Part shown: positions 1-6,256 of the stretch, in pieces | Layout: every line of letters begins with the position of its first letter | Position numbering within the stretch: position 1 is the stretch's first letter | Assembly (NCBI GenBank): GCA_025464735.1 | Contig: JAODMX010000464.1 | Location: 1 to 6,256, forward strand | DNA: 6,256 nucleotides | Direction of reading: 5' to 3' | Source: Frondihabitans sp. | GTDB taxonomy: Bacteria; Actinomycetota; Actinomycetes; Actinomycetales; Microbacteriaceae | Position numbers and translations under genes: made by a program | The notes under the pieces: generated by a model | What the model was told of the DNA's origin: nothing | What the model saw: only the letters and a program-made list of their open reading frames with translations | The model's database searches: none

Positions 1-1086
<1,086 letters not shown>

Positions 1087-1095
1087 GGTGGAGGC

Positions 1096-1488
1096 GTGAG
1101 CGACAGCGGATCGGCACGCGTAGACGCGTGGCTGTGGGCGGTGCGGGTCTACAAGACGCGTTCGGCGGCCACCGCGGCGTGCCGCGCAGGGCATGTGCGC
1201 GTCAACGGTGAGCGAGTCAAAGCCGCTCAGCCCGTCCGCGAAGGCGACGAGATCCGGACGCGCGCCGGCGGCCTCGAACGCATTGTCGTCGTCCGGAAGA
1301 TCCTGACAAAGCGCGTGGGTGCGCCCGTCGCCGCGACGGCCATGACCGATCTGACCCCGCCGCCGCTCCCCCGCGAAGAAGTCGCCTTCGTGCCGGTCCG
1401 CGATCGAGGTGCGGGGCGTCCCACCAAACGCGACCGACGGGAGATCGATCGACTTCGCGACGAGATCTTCGGCCGACAGGACGAGTGA
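1096..1488 (+). CDS. S4-domain RNA-binding protein, Hsp15 (HslR)-like
   Basis: This is a 130-residue basic protein. The S4 fold spans about residues 8-54, opening with RVDAWLWAVRVYKTRSAA and including the AGHVRVNGERVK strand-loop and the VREGDEIR strand. It ends in a basic tail, GRPTKRDRREIDRLRDEIF, at 107-125. Length and layout match the Hsp15 family (E. coli HslR is about 133 residues), which binds 50S subunits still carrying a nascent chain and helps recycle them after stress. I infer a ribosome-linked RNA-binding role. GTG 1096 is the first possible start after the in-frame stop of the upstream gene at 1084-1086. The ribosome site is purine-rich (GGGTGGAGG, 1086-1094) but crowded against the GTG. 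The 9-bp gap suggests co-transcription with the monooxygenase gene. A 16-bp palindrome lies in codons 7-12. Confidence 0.87.
   Translation: MSDSGSARVDAWLWAVRVYKTRSAATAACRAGHVRVNGERVKAAQPVREGDEIRTRAGGLERIVVVRKILTKRVGAPVAATAMTDLTPPPLPREEVAFVPVRDRGAGRPTKRDRREIDRLRDEIFGRQDE
1115..1130. repeat. 16-bp palindrome inside the start of the S4-domain gene
   Basis: CACGCGT (1115-1121) and ACGCGTG (1124-1130) are perfect 7-bp inverted arms around AG. As RNA it could form a 6-bp stem, CACGCG/CGCGUG, with a UAGA tetraloop, about 17 nt after the GTG start codon. The core 12-mer CGCGTAGACGCG recurs at 2330-2341 inside the ATPase gene. No function is known to me. It may be a chance product of GC-rich codons. 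Confidence 0.5.
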
Positions 1489-1516
1489 GACACAGGCCCC
1501 GGGCGTCCCGTACAGT
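1487..1516 (+). promoter_or_regulatory. weak candidate promoter for the membrane-protein gene
   Basis: TACAGT (1511-1516) fits the actinobacterial TANNNT form of the -10 box. GAGACA (1487-1492) matches TTGACA at four of six positions, with an 18-bp spacer. Transcription would begin near 1522-1524, just before the inverted repeat at 1530. The -35 box overlaps the stop codon of the S4-domain gene. The match is weak, and read-through from the upstream genes is also possible. Confidence 0.35.
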
Positions 1517-1529
1517 GATACACGCAGGG

Positions 1530-1581
1530 CGTTCCCCAGGGGTGGAGGTACGTCTCGGTGCTTCACTCTCCAGGGGGAACG
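1530..1581 (+). promoter_or_regulatory. foldable 5' leader covering the ribosome-binding site
   Basis: CGTTCCCC (1530-1537) is the exact reverse complement of GGGGAACG (1574-1581). Inside it, TGGAG (1543-1547) pairs with CTCCA (1568-1572), extended by a G-U pair (1548/1567). GTG (1558-1560) and CAC (1564-1566) could cap the hairpin. The right arm contains the Shine-Dalgarno sequence AGGGGGA (1572-1578) of the gene starting at 1586, so the folded form would hide it. The pairing is read directly from the sequence; a regulatory role is inference. It fits no riboswitch class I recognise. Confidence 0.4.
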
Positions 1582-1585
1582 AACC

Positions 1586-2212
1586 ATGCCACAGGGCCGT
1601 GTCGGTCACACCGACCACGAGACGTTCGTCCGGCCAATCCGTGCCCTCGGCCGGACGGCGCTGATCTCTGGCGCGTTGAGCCTCGTGCCCGTGTTCGCCG
1701 TGCTGCTGTGGCTTTCCATCGGCTCGTCGCCCTGGCCGTTCGTGGCTGGCGCGGAACTCCTGGTGACTGCGAGCTTCTTCACCGTCTACATCCGCTTTCG
1801 GCTGGTTTTCACCGCGGTGACCCCGACTCATTTCGTCAAACGTCGCATGCTTCTCAGCCGCGTCGTCGTGGAGCGCGCACTCGTCGACCGGGTGATCATG
1901 AGTCGCGTCTATCGCGCCGGCACCACCGACGCACTCCTCCAGCTCTTGGCGATCGACGCGAATGGCTGCCGCCTCTTCGCCATGAGCGAGCTCTTTTGGA
2001 GCCCGACCTCGATCCGATCGGTGAGAGACGCGCTAGGAATTCCCACGTCGACCATCCGCGTGCCGATCTCGCGACGCGAGTACTACCGTCGTTTCCCAGT
2101 GGCCCGAACCTGGTATGCCGGGCGGGTCGTCGTTGTCACGAGTGGTGCGGTGATCGTCGCTGCCATGGTTGCCATCGTGATGGCCCTTGAAGCCCTCTAC
2201 CGGTCGAGCTGA
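1586..2212 (+). CDS. membrane protein with PH-like domain, function unknown
   Basis: This 208-residue protein starts at ATG 1586, chosen because AGGGGGA lies 7 nt upstream and hydrophobic segments follow at a normal distance. The open frame runs further upstream, but that part overlaps the S4-domain gene. Two membrane helices are predicted at about residues 25-46 and 50-69, with a third at about 179-202. Between them is a soluble β-rich stretch (about 72-152) with the pattern QLLAIDANGCRLFAM then ELFWSP (119-140), resembling small PH-domain-like membrane proteins of Microbacteriaceae and relatives. The basic run RISRREYYRRF-like segment at 160-170 precedes the last helix. No catalytic motif is visible. 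The gene has its own leader and a weak promoter, and converges on the ATPase gene with 8 bp between the stop codons. The family is uncharacterised as far as I know. The call that it is a real gene is firm; the PH-like label is tentative. Confidence 0.75.
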   Translation: MPQGRVGHTDHETFVRPIRALGRTALISGALSLVPVFAVLLWLSIGSSPWPFVAGAELLVTASFFTVYIRFRLVFTAVTPTHFVKRRMLLSRVVVERALVDRVIMSRVYRAGTTDALLQLLAIDANGCRLFAMSELFWSPTSIRSVRDALGIPTSTIRVPISRREYYRRFPVARTWYAGRVVVVTSGAVIVAAMVAIVMALEALYRSS

Positions 2213-2220
2213 GCCTTCGG

Positions 2221-4131
2221 TCATCGCCTCCGCAGGGTGCCGAAGATTCCCTGCACAACGTCTCGCACGATCCGCTGGCTCGTCGGTGAGCCCAGCAGTT
2301 CGTCCAGCGCCGAGCCCTTCGCTTTGGCGCGCGTAGACGCGGTGGCGGTCCGCTTCGTGCGCTGCGCCTTCTCCGCCTTCTCGAACTCGCGCTGCTGTCG
2401 GTCATACTCGGCCTGGATCTTCGCTCGCTCCTTCGCCGCCGCGGCCTCCGCCGTTGTGTCCTGCTTGAGCTTCGCGGCGGCCTCCTTCGCCGCGAGGGCA
2501 GCCGCCTCGTCTCGCGCCTTCGCGTCGTCGGCCTCCCGCACCTCGAGGGCCGCCGCTTCGAGTTTCGCCGTCAGGATCTCGTAGGCCGATTCGCGGTCAA
2601 TGGCCGCCCCGTAAGTGGCCATCAACGGCGACGACAGAACAGCCGCCTCCATGGCGGGAGTGGGTGTGGGCGCCATGGATCCCTGCGGTGCTCGGAGGCG
2701 GGTCCAGGCCACAGGACTCGGCGCGCCCTTCTCGTTCATCACCGTCACGATCGCCTCGCCGGTTGCCAGTGACTGCAACACCTGCGCCAGGTCATACCCG
2801 CTTGACGGATACGTGGACACGGTTGCTCTGAGGGCCTTGGCGTCGTCGGGAGTGAAGGCACGGAGCTGATGCTGCACGCGCGAGCCCAGCTGGGCCAGGA
2901 CGTCCGATGGGACGTCCTTCGGCGTCTGAGTCACGAACACGATGCCAACGCCCTTCGAACGGATCAACCGCACCGTCTGAGTGATCTGCGTCAGGAAGTC
3001 CTTCGAGGCGTCCTTGAAGAGGAGATGGGCTTCGTCGAAGAAGAAGACCAGCTTCGGCTTGTCGAGATCGCCGACCTCGGGCAGGTCGTTGTAGAGGTCG
3101 GCGAGCAACCACATCAGGAAGGTGGAGAAGAGGGCGGGCTGCGTGGCGACTCCGGGGAGTTCGAGGAGGCTTACGATGCCGCGACCGTCAGCCGTGGTCC
3201 GCAGGAAGACGGACGTGTCGATCTCCGGCTCGCCGAAGAACTCGTCGGCCCCCTGGTCGGCGAAGGTGACCAACTCGCGGAGGATGACTCCGACGGTGGC
3301 AGAACTCAGGCCACCCAACTCGGCGAGCTCGGCCTTGCCCTGATCGCTGACCAGAAAGGTCAGCACGCTGCGGAGGTCCTTCAGGTCGAGAAGCGCGAGA
3401 CCCGCTTTCTCGGCGTAGTGGAAGACAAGGCCGAGACTCGACTCCTGGGTGGCGTTCAGCCCCAGCACTTTGCTGAGGAGAAGCGGCCCGAAGGCCGAGA
3501 CCGATGCCCGCACCGGGATCCCGATGCCCTTGCCACCGAGCGCGAAGTATTCGGTCGGACTCGCCGCGGGCGTCCACTCCTGGCCGATCCCGCGAGTGCG
3601 TTCGAGAAGCTTGTCGTTCGACTCCCCCGGCGTCGCGATCCCCGAGAGGTCTCCTTTGACGTCCGCGGCGAAGACCGGCACCCCGGCTGCCGACAACTGC
3701 TCAGCCAAGACCTGAAGCGTCTTCGTCTTGCCTGTGCCGGTTGCTCCGGCGACCAGCCCGTGCCGATTGAGCATGGCGAGCGGGATCCGGATCGGGACGT
3801 CCGCGAGCGCATCACCATTGACGAGCGCCCCCATCTCGATCGCGGGCCCGTCGAAGGCATAGCCCGCGCGAATGGTCGCCACGTTGTCGGGGCCGAGGGG
3901 ACCATCGACCTTCGCGTCACCGGGTGCCTGGGGTGCAGGATCCTGTGGGGCACGTTTTGCTTCGGCCGCTGCGGCCGCGGCAGCGTCCGCTTCGACCGCT
4001 GCAGCCGCGGCAGCCGCGGCGGCAAGGGCCTGGGCTTTGGCCACGGCCTCTTCGGCCTCGCGTTGGGCCTGCTCCGCGGCGGCCTGCGCCGCCTCTGCTG
4101 GTGTGGGGCTCTCGTCGACGGTGTCGCTCAT
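2221..4131 (-). CDS. HerA-like DUF853 (YjgR-type) P-loop ATPase
   Basis: This is a 636-residue ATPase of the HerA/FtsK superfamily. Walker A is GATGTGKTKT at 129-138, in the characteristic setting MLNRHGLVAGATGTGKT. PVFAADVKGDLSGIA (152-166) follows. Walker B is LVFFFDEAHLLF at 361-372. FVTQTPKDVPSDVLAQLGSR (399-418) and the HQLRAFTPDD segment (421-430) hold the conserved Gln and likely arginine finger. E. coli YjgR is about 500 residues; the extra length here is an Ala-rich N-terminal tail (about 12-60) and a charged Ala/Glu/Lys helix (about 525-595) before the conserved end DELLGSPTSQRIVRDVVQGI. Family members are thought to be hexameric DNA- or protein-moving motors, but their role is not established. 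ATG 4131 is preferred over GTG 4137 because AGG (4142-4140) sits 8 nt before the ATG and only 2 nt before the GTG. There is no NurA nuclease partner nearby. Confidence 0.93.
   Translation of the reverse strand: MSDTVDESPTPAEAAQAAAEQAQREAEEAVAKAQALAAAAAAAAAVEADAAAAAAAEAKRAPQDPAPQAPGDAKVDGPLGPDNVATIRAGYAFDGPAIEMGALVNGDALADVPIRIPLAMLNRHGLVAGATGTGKTKTLQVLAEQLSAAGVPVFAADVKGDLSGIATPGESNDKLLERTRGIGQEWTPAASPTEYFALGGKGIGIPVRASVSAFGPLLLSKVLGLNATQESSLGLVFHYAEKAGLALLDLKDLRSVLTFLVSDQGKAELAELGGLSSATVGVILRELVTFADQGADEFFGEPEIDTSVFLRTTADGRGIVSLLELPGVATQPALFSTFLMWLLADLYNDLPEVGDLDKPKLVFFFDEAHLLFKDASKDFLTQITQTVRLIRSKGVGIVFVTQTPKDVPSDVLAQLGSRVQHQLRAFTPDDAKALRATVSTYPSSGYDLAQVLQSLATGEAIVTVMNEKGAPSPVAWTRLRAPQGSMAPTPTPAMEAAVLSSPLMATYGAAIDRESAYEILTAKLEAAALEVREADDAKARDEAAALAAKEAAAKLKQDTTAEAAAAKERAKIQAEYDRQQREFEKAEKAQRTKRTATASTRAKAKGSALDELLGSPTSQRIVRDVVQGIFGTLRRR
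2330..2341. repeat. second copy of the 12-bp palindrome CGCGTAGACGCG
   Basis: This is identical to the core at 1117-1128. It lies in the C-terminal coding part of the ATPase gene, in a different codon context (Ala-Ser-Thr-Arg on the minus strand), so shared protein sequence does not explain the match. Two copies in 6 kb of GC-rich DNA may be chance. Confidence 0.45.
3961..4020. repeat. imperfect 30-bp tandem duplication in the ATPase gene
   Basis: Bases 3961-3990 and 3991-4020 match at 25 of 30 positions, with only two mismatches in the first 24. The unit is exactly ten codons, so it keeps frame. It encodes the Ala-rich N-terminal tail (alanine runs near residues 37-45 and 50-56, with Glu residues ten apart). 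It looks like expansion of a low-complexity helical linker by slippage or unequal exchange. Confidence 0.7.
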
Positions 4132-4160
4132 GGCCACAGCCTAGGAGCCGGAGGCGTCGG

Positions 4161-4181
4161 AGGACAGTATTTCGTCGTCCT
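4161..4181. promoter_or_regulatory. inverted repeat over the candidate ATPase promoter
   Basis: AGGAC (4161-4165) and GTCCT (4177-4181) are perfect 5-bp arms around 11 bp. On the minus strand TACTGT (4169-4164) fits a TANNNT -10 box, which would start transcription near 4157 and give a leader of about 25 nt to ATG 4131. No good -35 box is visible. The repeat would overlap RNA polymerase contacts, as an operator does. That it is an operator is inference. Confidence 0.35.
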
Positions 4182-4210
4182 GCCAGGCACCCGACGGGGT
4201 GGCCGGCTCT

Positions 4211-4228
4211 GCGGCGATTGCCCGCCGC
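4211..4228. promoter_or_regulatory. candidate operator: inverted repeat upstream of the TetR gene
   Basis: GCGGCG (4211-4216) and CGCCGC (4223-4228) are perfect 6-bp arms around ATTGCC. The repeat covers the place where a -35 box would sit for the -10 candidate TAGGCT at 4236-4241. TetR-type regulators usually repress their own gene from such a palindrome, so this is the best visible candidate site. GC-only arms are easy to get by chance in this DNA. Confidence 0.4.
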
Positions 4229-4235
4229 TCCGGTC

Positions 4236-4241
4236 TAGGCT
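4236..4241 (+). promoter_or_regulatory. candidate -10 box of the TetR gene
   Basis: TAGGCT fits the actinobacterial TANNNT -10 form. Transcription would begin near 4248, leaving a leader of about 24 nt before ATG 4272 and enough room for the Shine-Dalgarno site GGGAGG at 4262-4267. No clear -35 box is present; the expected position is occupied by the inverted repeat at 4211-4228. Confidence 0.4.
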
Positions 4242-4271
4242 CGGGGAAACATGCACGGACTGGGAGGACCA

Positions 4272-4838
4272 ATGGTCGACGCACGCATCGTCCAAACGAC
4301 CAAGGCACTACACGCGGCGATCATCGAACTGGCCTCGAATGCGCCCGTCTCGTCCATCACAGTTGCCGATGTCACCAGGGCGGCGGGCATCAATCGGGCG
4401 ACCTTCTACAGCCATGCGACGTCGCCCGGGTCGCTCCTCGCCGACGTCCTCAGACCCGAGCTGGACGCGATCCGCCAAGACGACTTCGATGCTCGCGAGG
4501 CCGGCACGAGCGACCCGTCGGCAGTCACCCGCAAGGGTATGGAGCGCGTCGTCGACCATATCGTGAAGTACCGCGACATCTACCGGCTCGCGCTGCCCGA
4601 TCCTCTGGACGCATCGACCCATCGGGCTCTAGCCCGGCATTTCGAGGTGTCGTGTCTGCGCCACTTCGAGGGCTATGCGTCGGGCGACCTGCCCGAGGGG
4701 CTGTCGAAGCCGCTCGCGGCCGGCTTCGTCGGGCATGGCCTCGTCGGCGTGATCGAGAATTGGTTGACCGGCACACGCTCGAGCCGTAAGCGCCTCCTGG
4801 ACAACATCATGCTGCTCCTGCCCGGTTGGTGGGACTGA
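4272..4838 (+). CDS. TetR family transcriptional regulator
   Basis: This is a 188-residue protein with the standard TetR layout. The N-terminal helix 1 (RIVQTTKALHAAIIELA, 5-21) leads to the helix-turn-helix SSITVADVTRAAGINRATFY at 27-46, where TFY and the following H48 are typical DNA-contacting positions. The C-terminal region, about 60-188, would bind a ligand and form the dimer. I start it at ATG 4272, preceded by GGGAGG (4262-4267, 4-nt spacer); the in-frame ATG 4251 lacks as good a site and would add seven residues not expected in the family. The gene is divergent from the ATPase gene across 140 bp that hold two inverted repeats, so self-regulation is likely and control of the ATPase possible. 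It converges on the LCP gene with 19 bp between stop codons. The ligand is unknown. Confidence 0.9.
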   Translation: MVDARIVQTTKALHAAIIELASNAPVSSITVADVTRAAGINRATFYSHATSPGSLLADVLRPELDAIRQDDFDAREAGTSDPSAVTRKGMERVVDHIVKYRDIYRLALPDPLDASTHRALARHFEVSCLRHFEGYASGDLPEGLSKPLAAGFVGHGLVGVIENWLTGTRSSRKRLLDNIMLLLPGWWD

Positions 4839-4857
4839 CACGGCACGGCGCTCCTTA

Positions 4858-5907
4858 TCAGCTCGTCGTCAGGGTTTTCTCGAAGTCGGTGACAGTGTCG
4901 GAGCGCAACGCGGCGCGCAACCTCTCGGTCGCGGCGGGATCGGTCTTGACGATCGACTGGCCGTCGGGTGATGTCCCGGTGCCCGCCGTGGGAGCGGTGA
5001 AGAAGCTGATGTCCCGTGAGTCGATACCGCGGAGGCTGTAGGCAAGCGATGCCATGGCGGGCAACGTGAACCCCGAATCGACCGTGAGGCTCTTGCTCAT
5101 CTCGGAAGCGAAATCAGCCAGCTGCCGAGGGTCACGCAGCACATCGCGACTGATGGCGCGGTCAAGAATGCCCTTCAACAGCAGCTGCTGGTTGCGGACA
5201 CGCTGGAAGTCCCCGGTCGGGAACGCCTTCCGCTCCCGAACGAAGCTCAGGGCAGTCTGGCCCTTGAGCTCGATCTGCCCCTGGGCGAAGTAGTGAGGTT
5301 CGGGACGATCGGTGGCGGTACTGGTGAAGGCGGCGGGGTTGTCGACGTAGACCCCTCCGAGAGCCGTGGTCATGTCGGCGAGACCGGCGAAGTCGATCGC
5401 CGCAACATGGTCGATCCGGACACCGAGGTACTTCTCGACGGTCTGGATCGTGAGGGGTGTGCCTCCCCAGGCCAACGCCGCGTTGACCTTGGCATCGCCG
5501 TGACCGGGCACCGGTAGCCAGAGGTCGCGCATGATCGACATGACCGAGACATGCTTGTGGTCGGCCGGCACATGGACGAGCATCAGCACGTCGGAGCGCC
5601 TGGCTCCCGCGCTCTCGAGGTCGGCTTCGTCAGCCGCGCCCCGGGAGTCGGAACCGATCAGCAGGATGTTCCTGGCACCGTCGACGGGAGCTGGGCGCTC
5701 TCCGGTCGGGAACACTTGAGCGTCGGGGACCGTCGTCAGATTGCGGCCGACAACGTTGTGGTAGATCACTGCTCCACCCGCCACGACCGCACCCAGCAAC
5801 AGCGCGACAACGCCGAGAGCGATGCCCACACGGATGAGGTTTCGGCGACGACGCCTTTGGCGGGGGCGCACGCGGCGCGGGGGCGATGAATCGAGAGTCG
5901 CAGACAT
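4858..5907 (-). CDS. LCP (LytR-CpsA-Psr) family cell-wall glycopolymer ligase
   Basis: This is a 349-residue single-pass membrane protein. An Arg-rich cytoplasmic N-terminus (11-22) precedes a membrane helix at about 25-48, placing the rest outside the cell. The LCP domain runs from about 78 to 250: NILLIGSDSRG (80-90), RRSDVLMLVHV (103-113), SIMRDLWLPVPG (124-135), KVNAALAWGG (140-149), VAAIDFAGL (168-176), and SFVRERKAFPTGDFQRVRNQ (221-240), which holds the conserved Arg/Asp residues that bind the lipid pyrophosphate and metal. LCP enzymes move lipid-linked glycopolymers onto peptidoglycan. No LytR_C domain follows; the tail from 251 to 349 is ordinary for short family members. ATG 5907 is the only plausible start, since the open frame further upstream is antisense-free overlap with the preceding gene in another frame; its ribosome site is weak (GAAAG). 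The gene lies 53 bp after the sugar transferase gene on the same strand, probably one operon. Confidence 0.93.
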   Translation of the reverse strand: MSATLDSSPPRRVRPRQRRRRRNLIRVGIALGVVALLLGAVVAGGAVIYHNVVGRNLTTVPDAQVFPTGERPAPVDGARNILLIGSDSRGAADEADLESAGARRSDVLMLVHVPADHKHVSVMSIMRDLWLPVPGHGDAKVNAALAWGGTPLTIQTVEKYLGVRIDHVAAIDFAGLADMTTALGGVYVDNPAAFTSTATDRPEPHYFAQGQIELKGQTALSFVRERKAFPTGDFQRVRNQQLLLKGILDRAISRDVLRDPRQLADFASEMSKSLTVDSGFTLPAMASLAYSLRGIDSRDISFFTAPTAGTGTSPDGQSIVKTDPAATERLRAALRSDTVTDFEKTLTTS

Positions 5908-5960
5908 GAGAGTGCTTTCGTCGGGTCGAGGGCAGGGCGTCGGCAGGTGATGAAGCGGGG

Positions 5961-6256
5961 TCAGTAGGCTCCGACGGGTCTTGCGACGGCATGCGCCGTT
6001 TTGATCAGAATCCGGATGTCGTAGCCCAGGCTCCAGTTGTCGATGTAGTGGAGGTCGAGGTCGAGCCCCTCCTGCCACCCGAGCGTGCTGCGGCCACCCA
6101 CCTGCCAGGCGCCGGTCATGCCGGGCGAGACCTCAAGCCGCCGTGCCGCCTTGTCGCAGTAAGCGTCGACTTCGCACGGCAACCCGGGGCGTGGCCCCAC
6201 GAGGCTCATGTCGCCCCGAAGGACGTTCCAGAGCTGCGGCAACTCGTCGAGCGAGA
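5961..6256 (-). CDS. polyprenyl-phosphate sugar-1-phosphate transferase, C-terminal part (5' end outside window)
   Basis: About 98 residues are visible, entering from the right edge in an open frame and ending at TGA 5963-5961. They match the C-terminal half of the bacterial sugar transferase domain (PF02397; WbaP, CpsE, ExoY and related): [20 protein letters not shown] then PRP, followed by [14 protein letters not shown] and a [17 protein letters not shown] segment, closing in the usual GAY. These membrane enzymes transfer a hexose-1-phosphate from a nucleotide sugar to undecaprenyl phosphate on the inner face of the membrane, the first step of capsule, exopolysaccharide or wall-glycan assembly. 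The N-terminal part, with the membrane helix and the catalytic Asp-Glu pair, is outside the window, so the sugar cannot be inferred. The LCP gene follows after 53 bp, which supports a polysaccharide operon. Confidence 0.92.
   Translation of the reverse strand, partial: SLDELPQLWNVLRGDMSLVGPRPGLPCEVDAYCDKAARRLEVSPGMTGAWQVGGRSTLGWQEGLDLDLHYIDNWSLGYDIRILIKTAHAVARPVGAY

Noticed and set aside
1558..2190. 210-residue frame starting at GTG 1558 with a good Shine-Dalgarno site
   Set aside because: The product is Arg/Pro/His-rich with no hydrophobic or domain pattern, while the overlapping frame from ATG 1586 has membrane helices and GC-rich third positions. The site itself is kept as a finding.
2215..2245. 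CTTCGG...CCGAAG stem between the convergent membrane-protein and ATPase genes as a terminator
   Set aside because: The 6-bp stem has a 19-nt loop, lies mostly inside the ATPase coding end and has no T tract on either strand.
2221..4131. HerA-type antiphage defence system (HerA with NurA, Sir2 or DUF4297)
   Set aside because: The protein is of the housekeeping-like DUF853/YjgR branch, and no nuclease or effector gene is next to it on either side.
4135..4137. GTG start for the ATPase gene, two codons upstream of the ATG
   Set aside because: The AGG ribosome-site element would be only 2 nt from it, against 8 nt from ATG 4131.
4251..4253. earlier ATG for the TetR gene
   Set aside because: It sits almost on the predicted transcript start, has only GGGGA 3 nt upstream, and adds residues not expected before helix 1. 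A leaderless start remains possible.
2869..4566. 565-residue open frame on the plus strand opposite the ATPase gene
   Set aside because: It lies antisense to a gene with unmistakable Walker motifs, runs on into the TetR gene, and its product is a low-complexity Arg/Gly/Glu-rich sequence typical of a shadow frame in GC-rich DNA.
4835..4872. CTGAC...GTCAG followed by GGTTTT as a terminator of the TetR gene
   Set aside because: It has only 5 bp of stem across a 28-nt loop, and the right arm is LCP coding sequence.

Overview
The window reads as ordinary chromosomal DNA of a high-GC actinobacterium. The coding frames have strongly GC-biased third positions, there is a GTG start, and the gene families (a DUF853/HerA-like ATPase, an LCP protein and a membrane-anchored PH-like protein) fit Actinomycetota. 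A Microbacteriaceae-like host is my best guess, from family resemblance only. Six genes plus one further partial gene fill nearly all of the window. I see no tRNA, rRNA, CRISPR array, insertion sequence or phage gene.

Layout, left to right. (1) Bases 1-1488 (+): the C-terminal three quarters of a class A FAD-dependent aromatic-type monooxygenase, cut by the left edge, followed 9 bp later and in the same frame by a small S4-domain RNA-binding protein of the Hsp15 type. (2) Bases 1489-2212 (+): a 97-bp gap with a weak promoter and a leader that can fold over its own Shine-Dalgarno site, then a 208-residue three-helix membrane protein with a PH-like cytoplasmic middle. (3) Bases 2221-4131 (-): a HerA-like DUF853 ATPase with Ala/Glu/Lys-rich tails at both ends, convergent with the previous gene and only 8 bp from it. 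(4) Bases 4132-4271: a 140-bp divergent promoter region with two inverted repeats. (5) Bases 4272-4838 (+): a TetR-type regulator. (6) Bases 4858-6256 (-): an LCP (LytR-CpsA-Psr) ligase preceded by the C-terminal end of a polyprenyl-phosphate sugar-1-phosphate transferase, which is cut by the right edge.

The clearest functional link is the last pair. The sugar transferase starts a lipid-linked glycan and the LCP enzyme would move the finished polymer to peptidoglycan, so a surface-polysaccharide cluster probably continues past the right edge. The TetR gene and the ATPase gene share a promoter region, so the regulator may control itself and possibly the ATPase. The other genes have no evident common pathway. 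I found no convincing new multi-gene system. The items most worth a second look are the structured leader at 1530-1581 and the inverted repeats between the ATPase and TetR genes.
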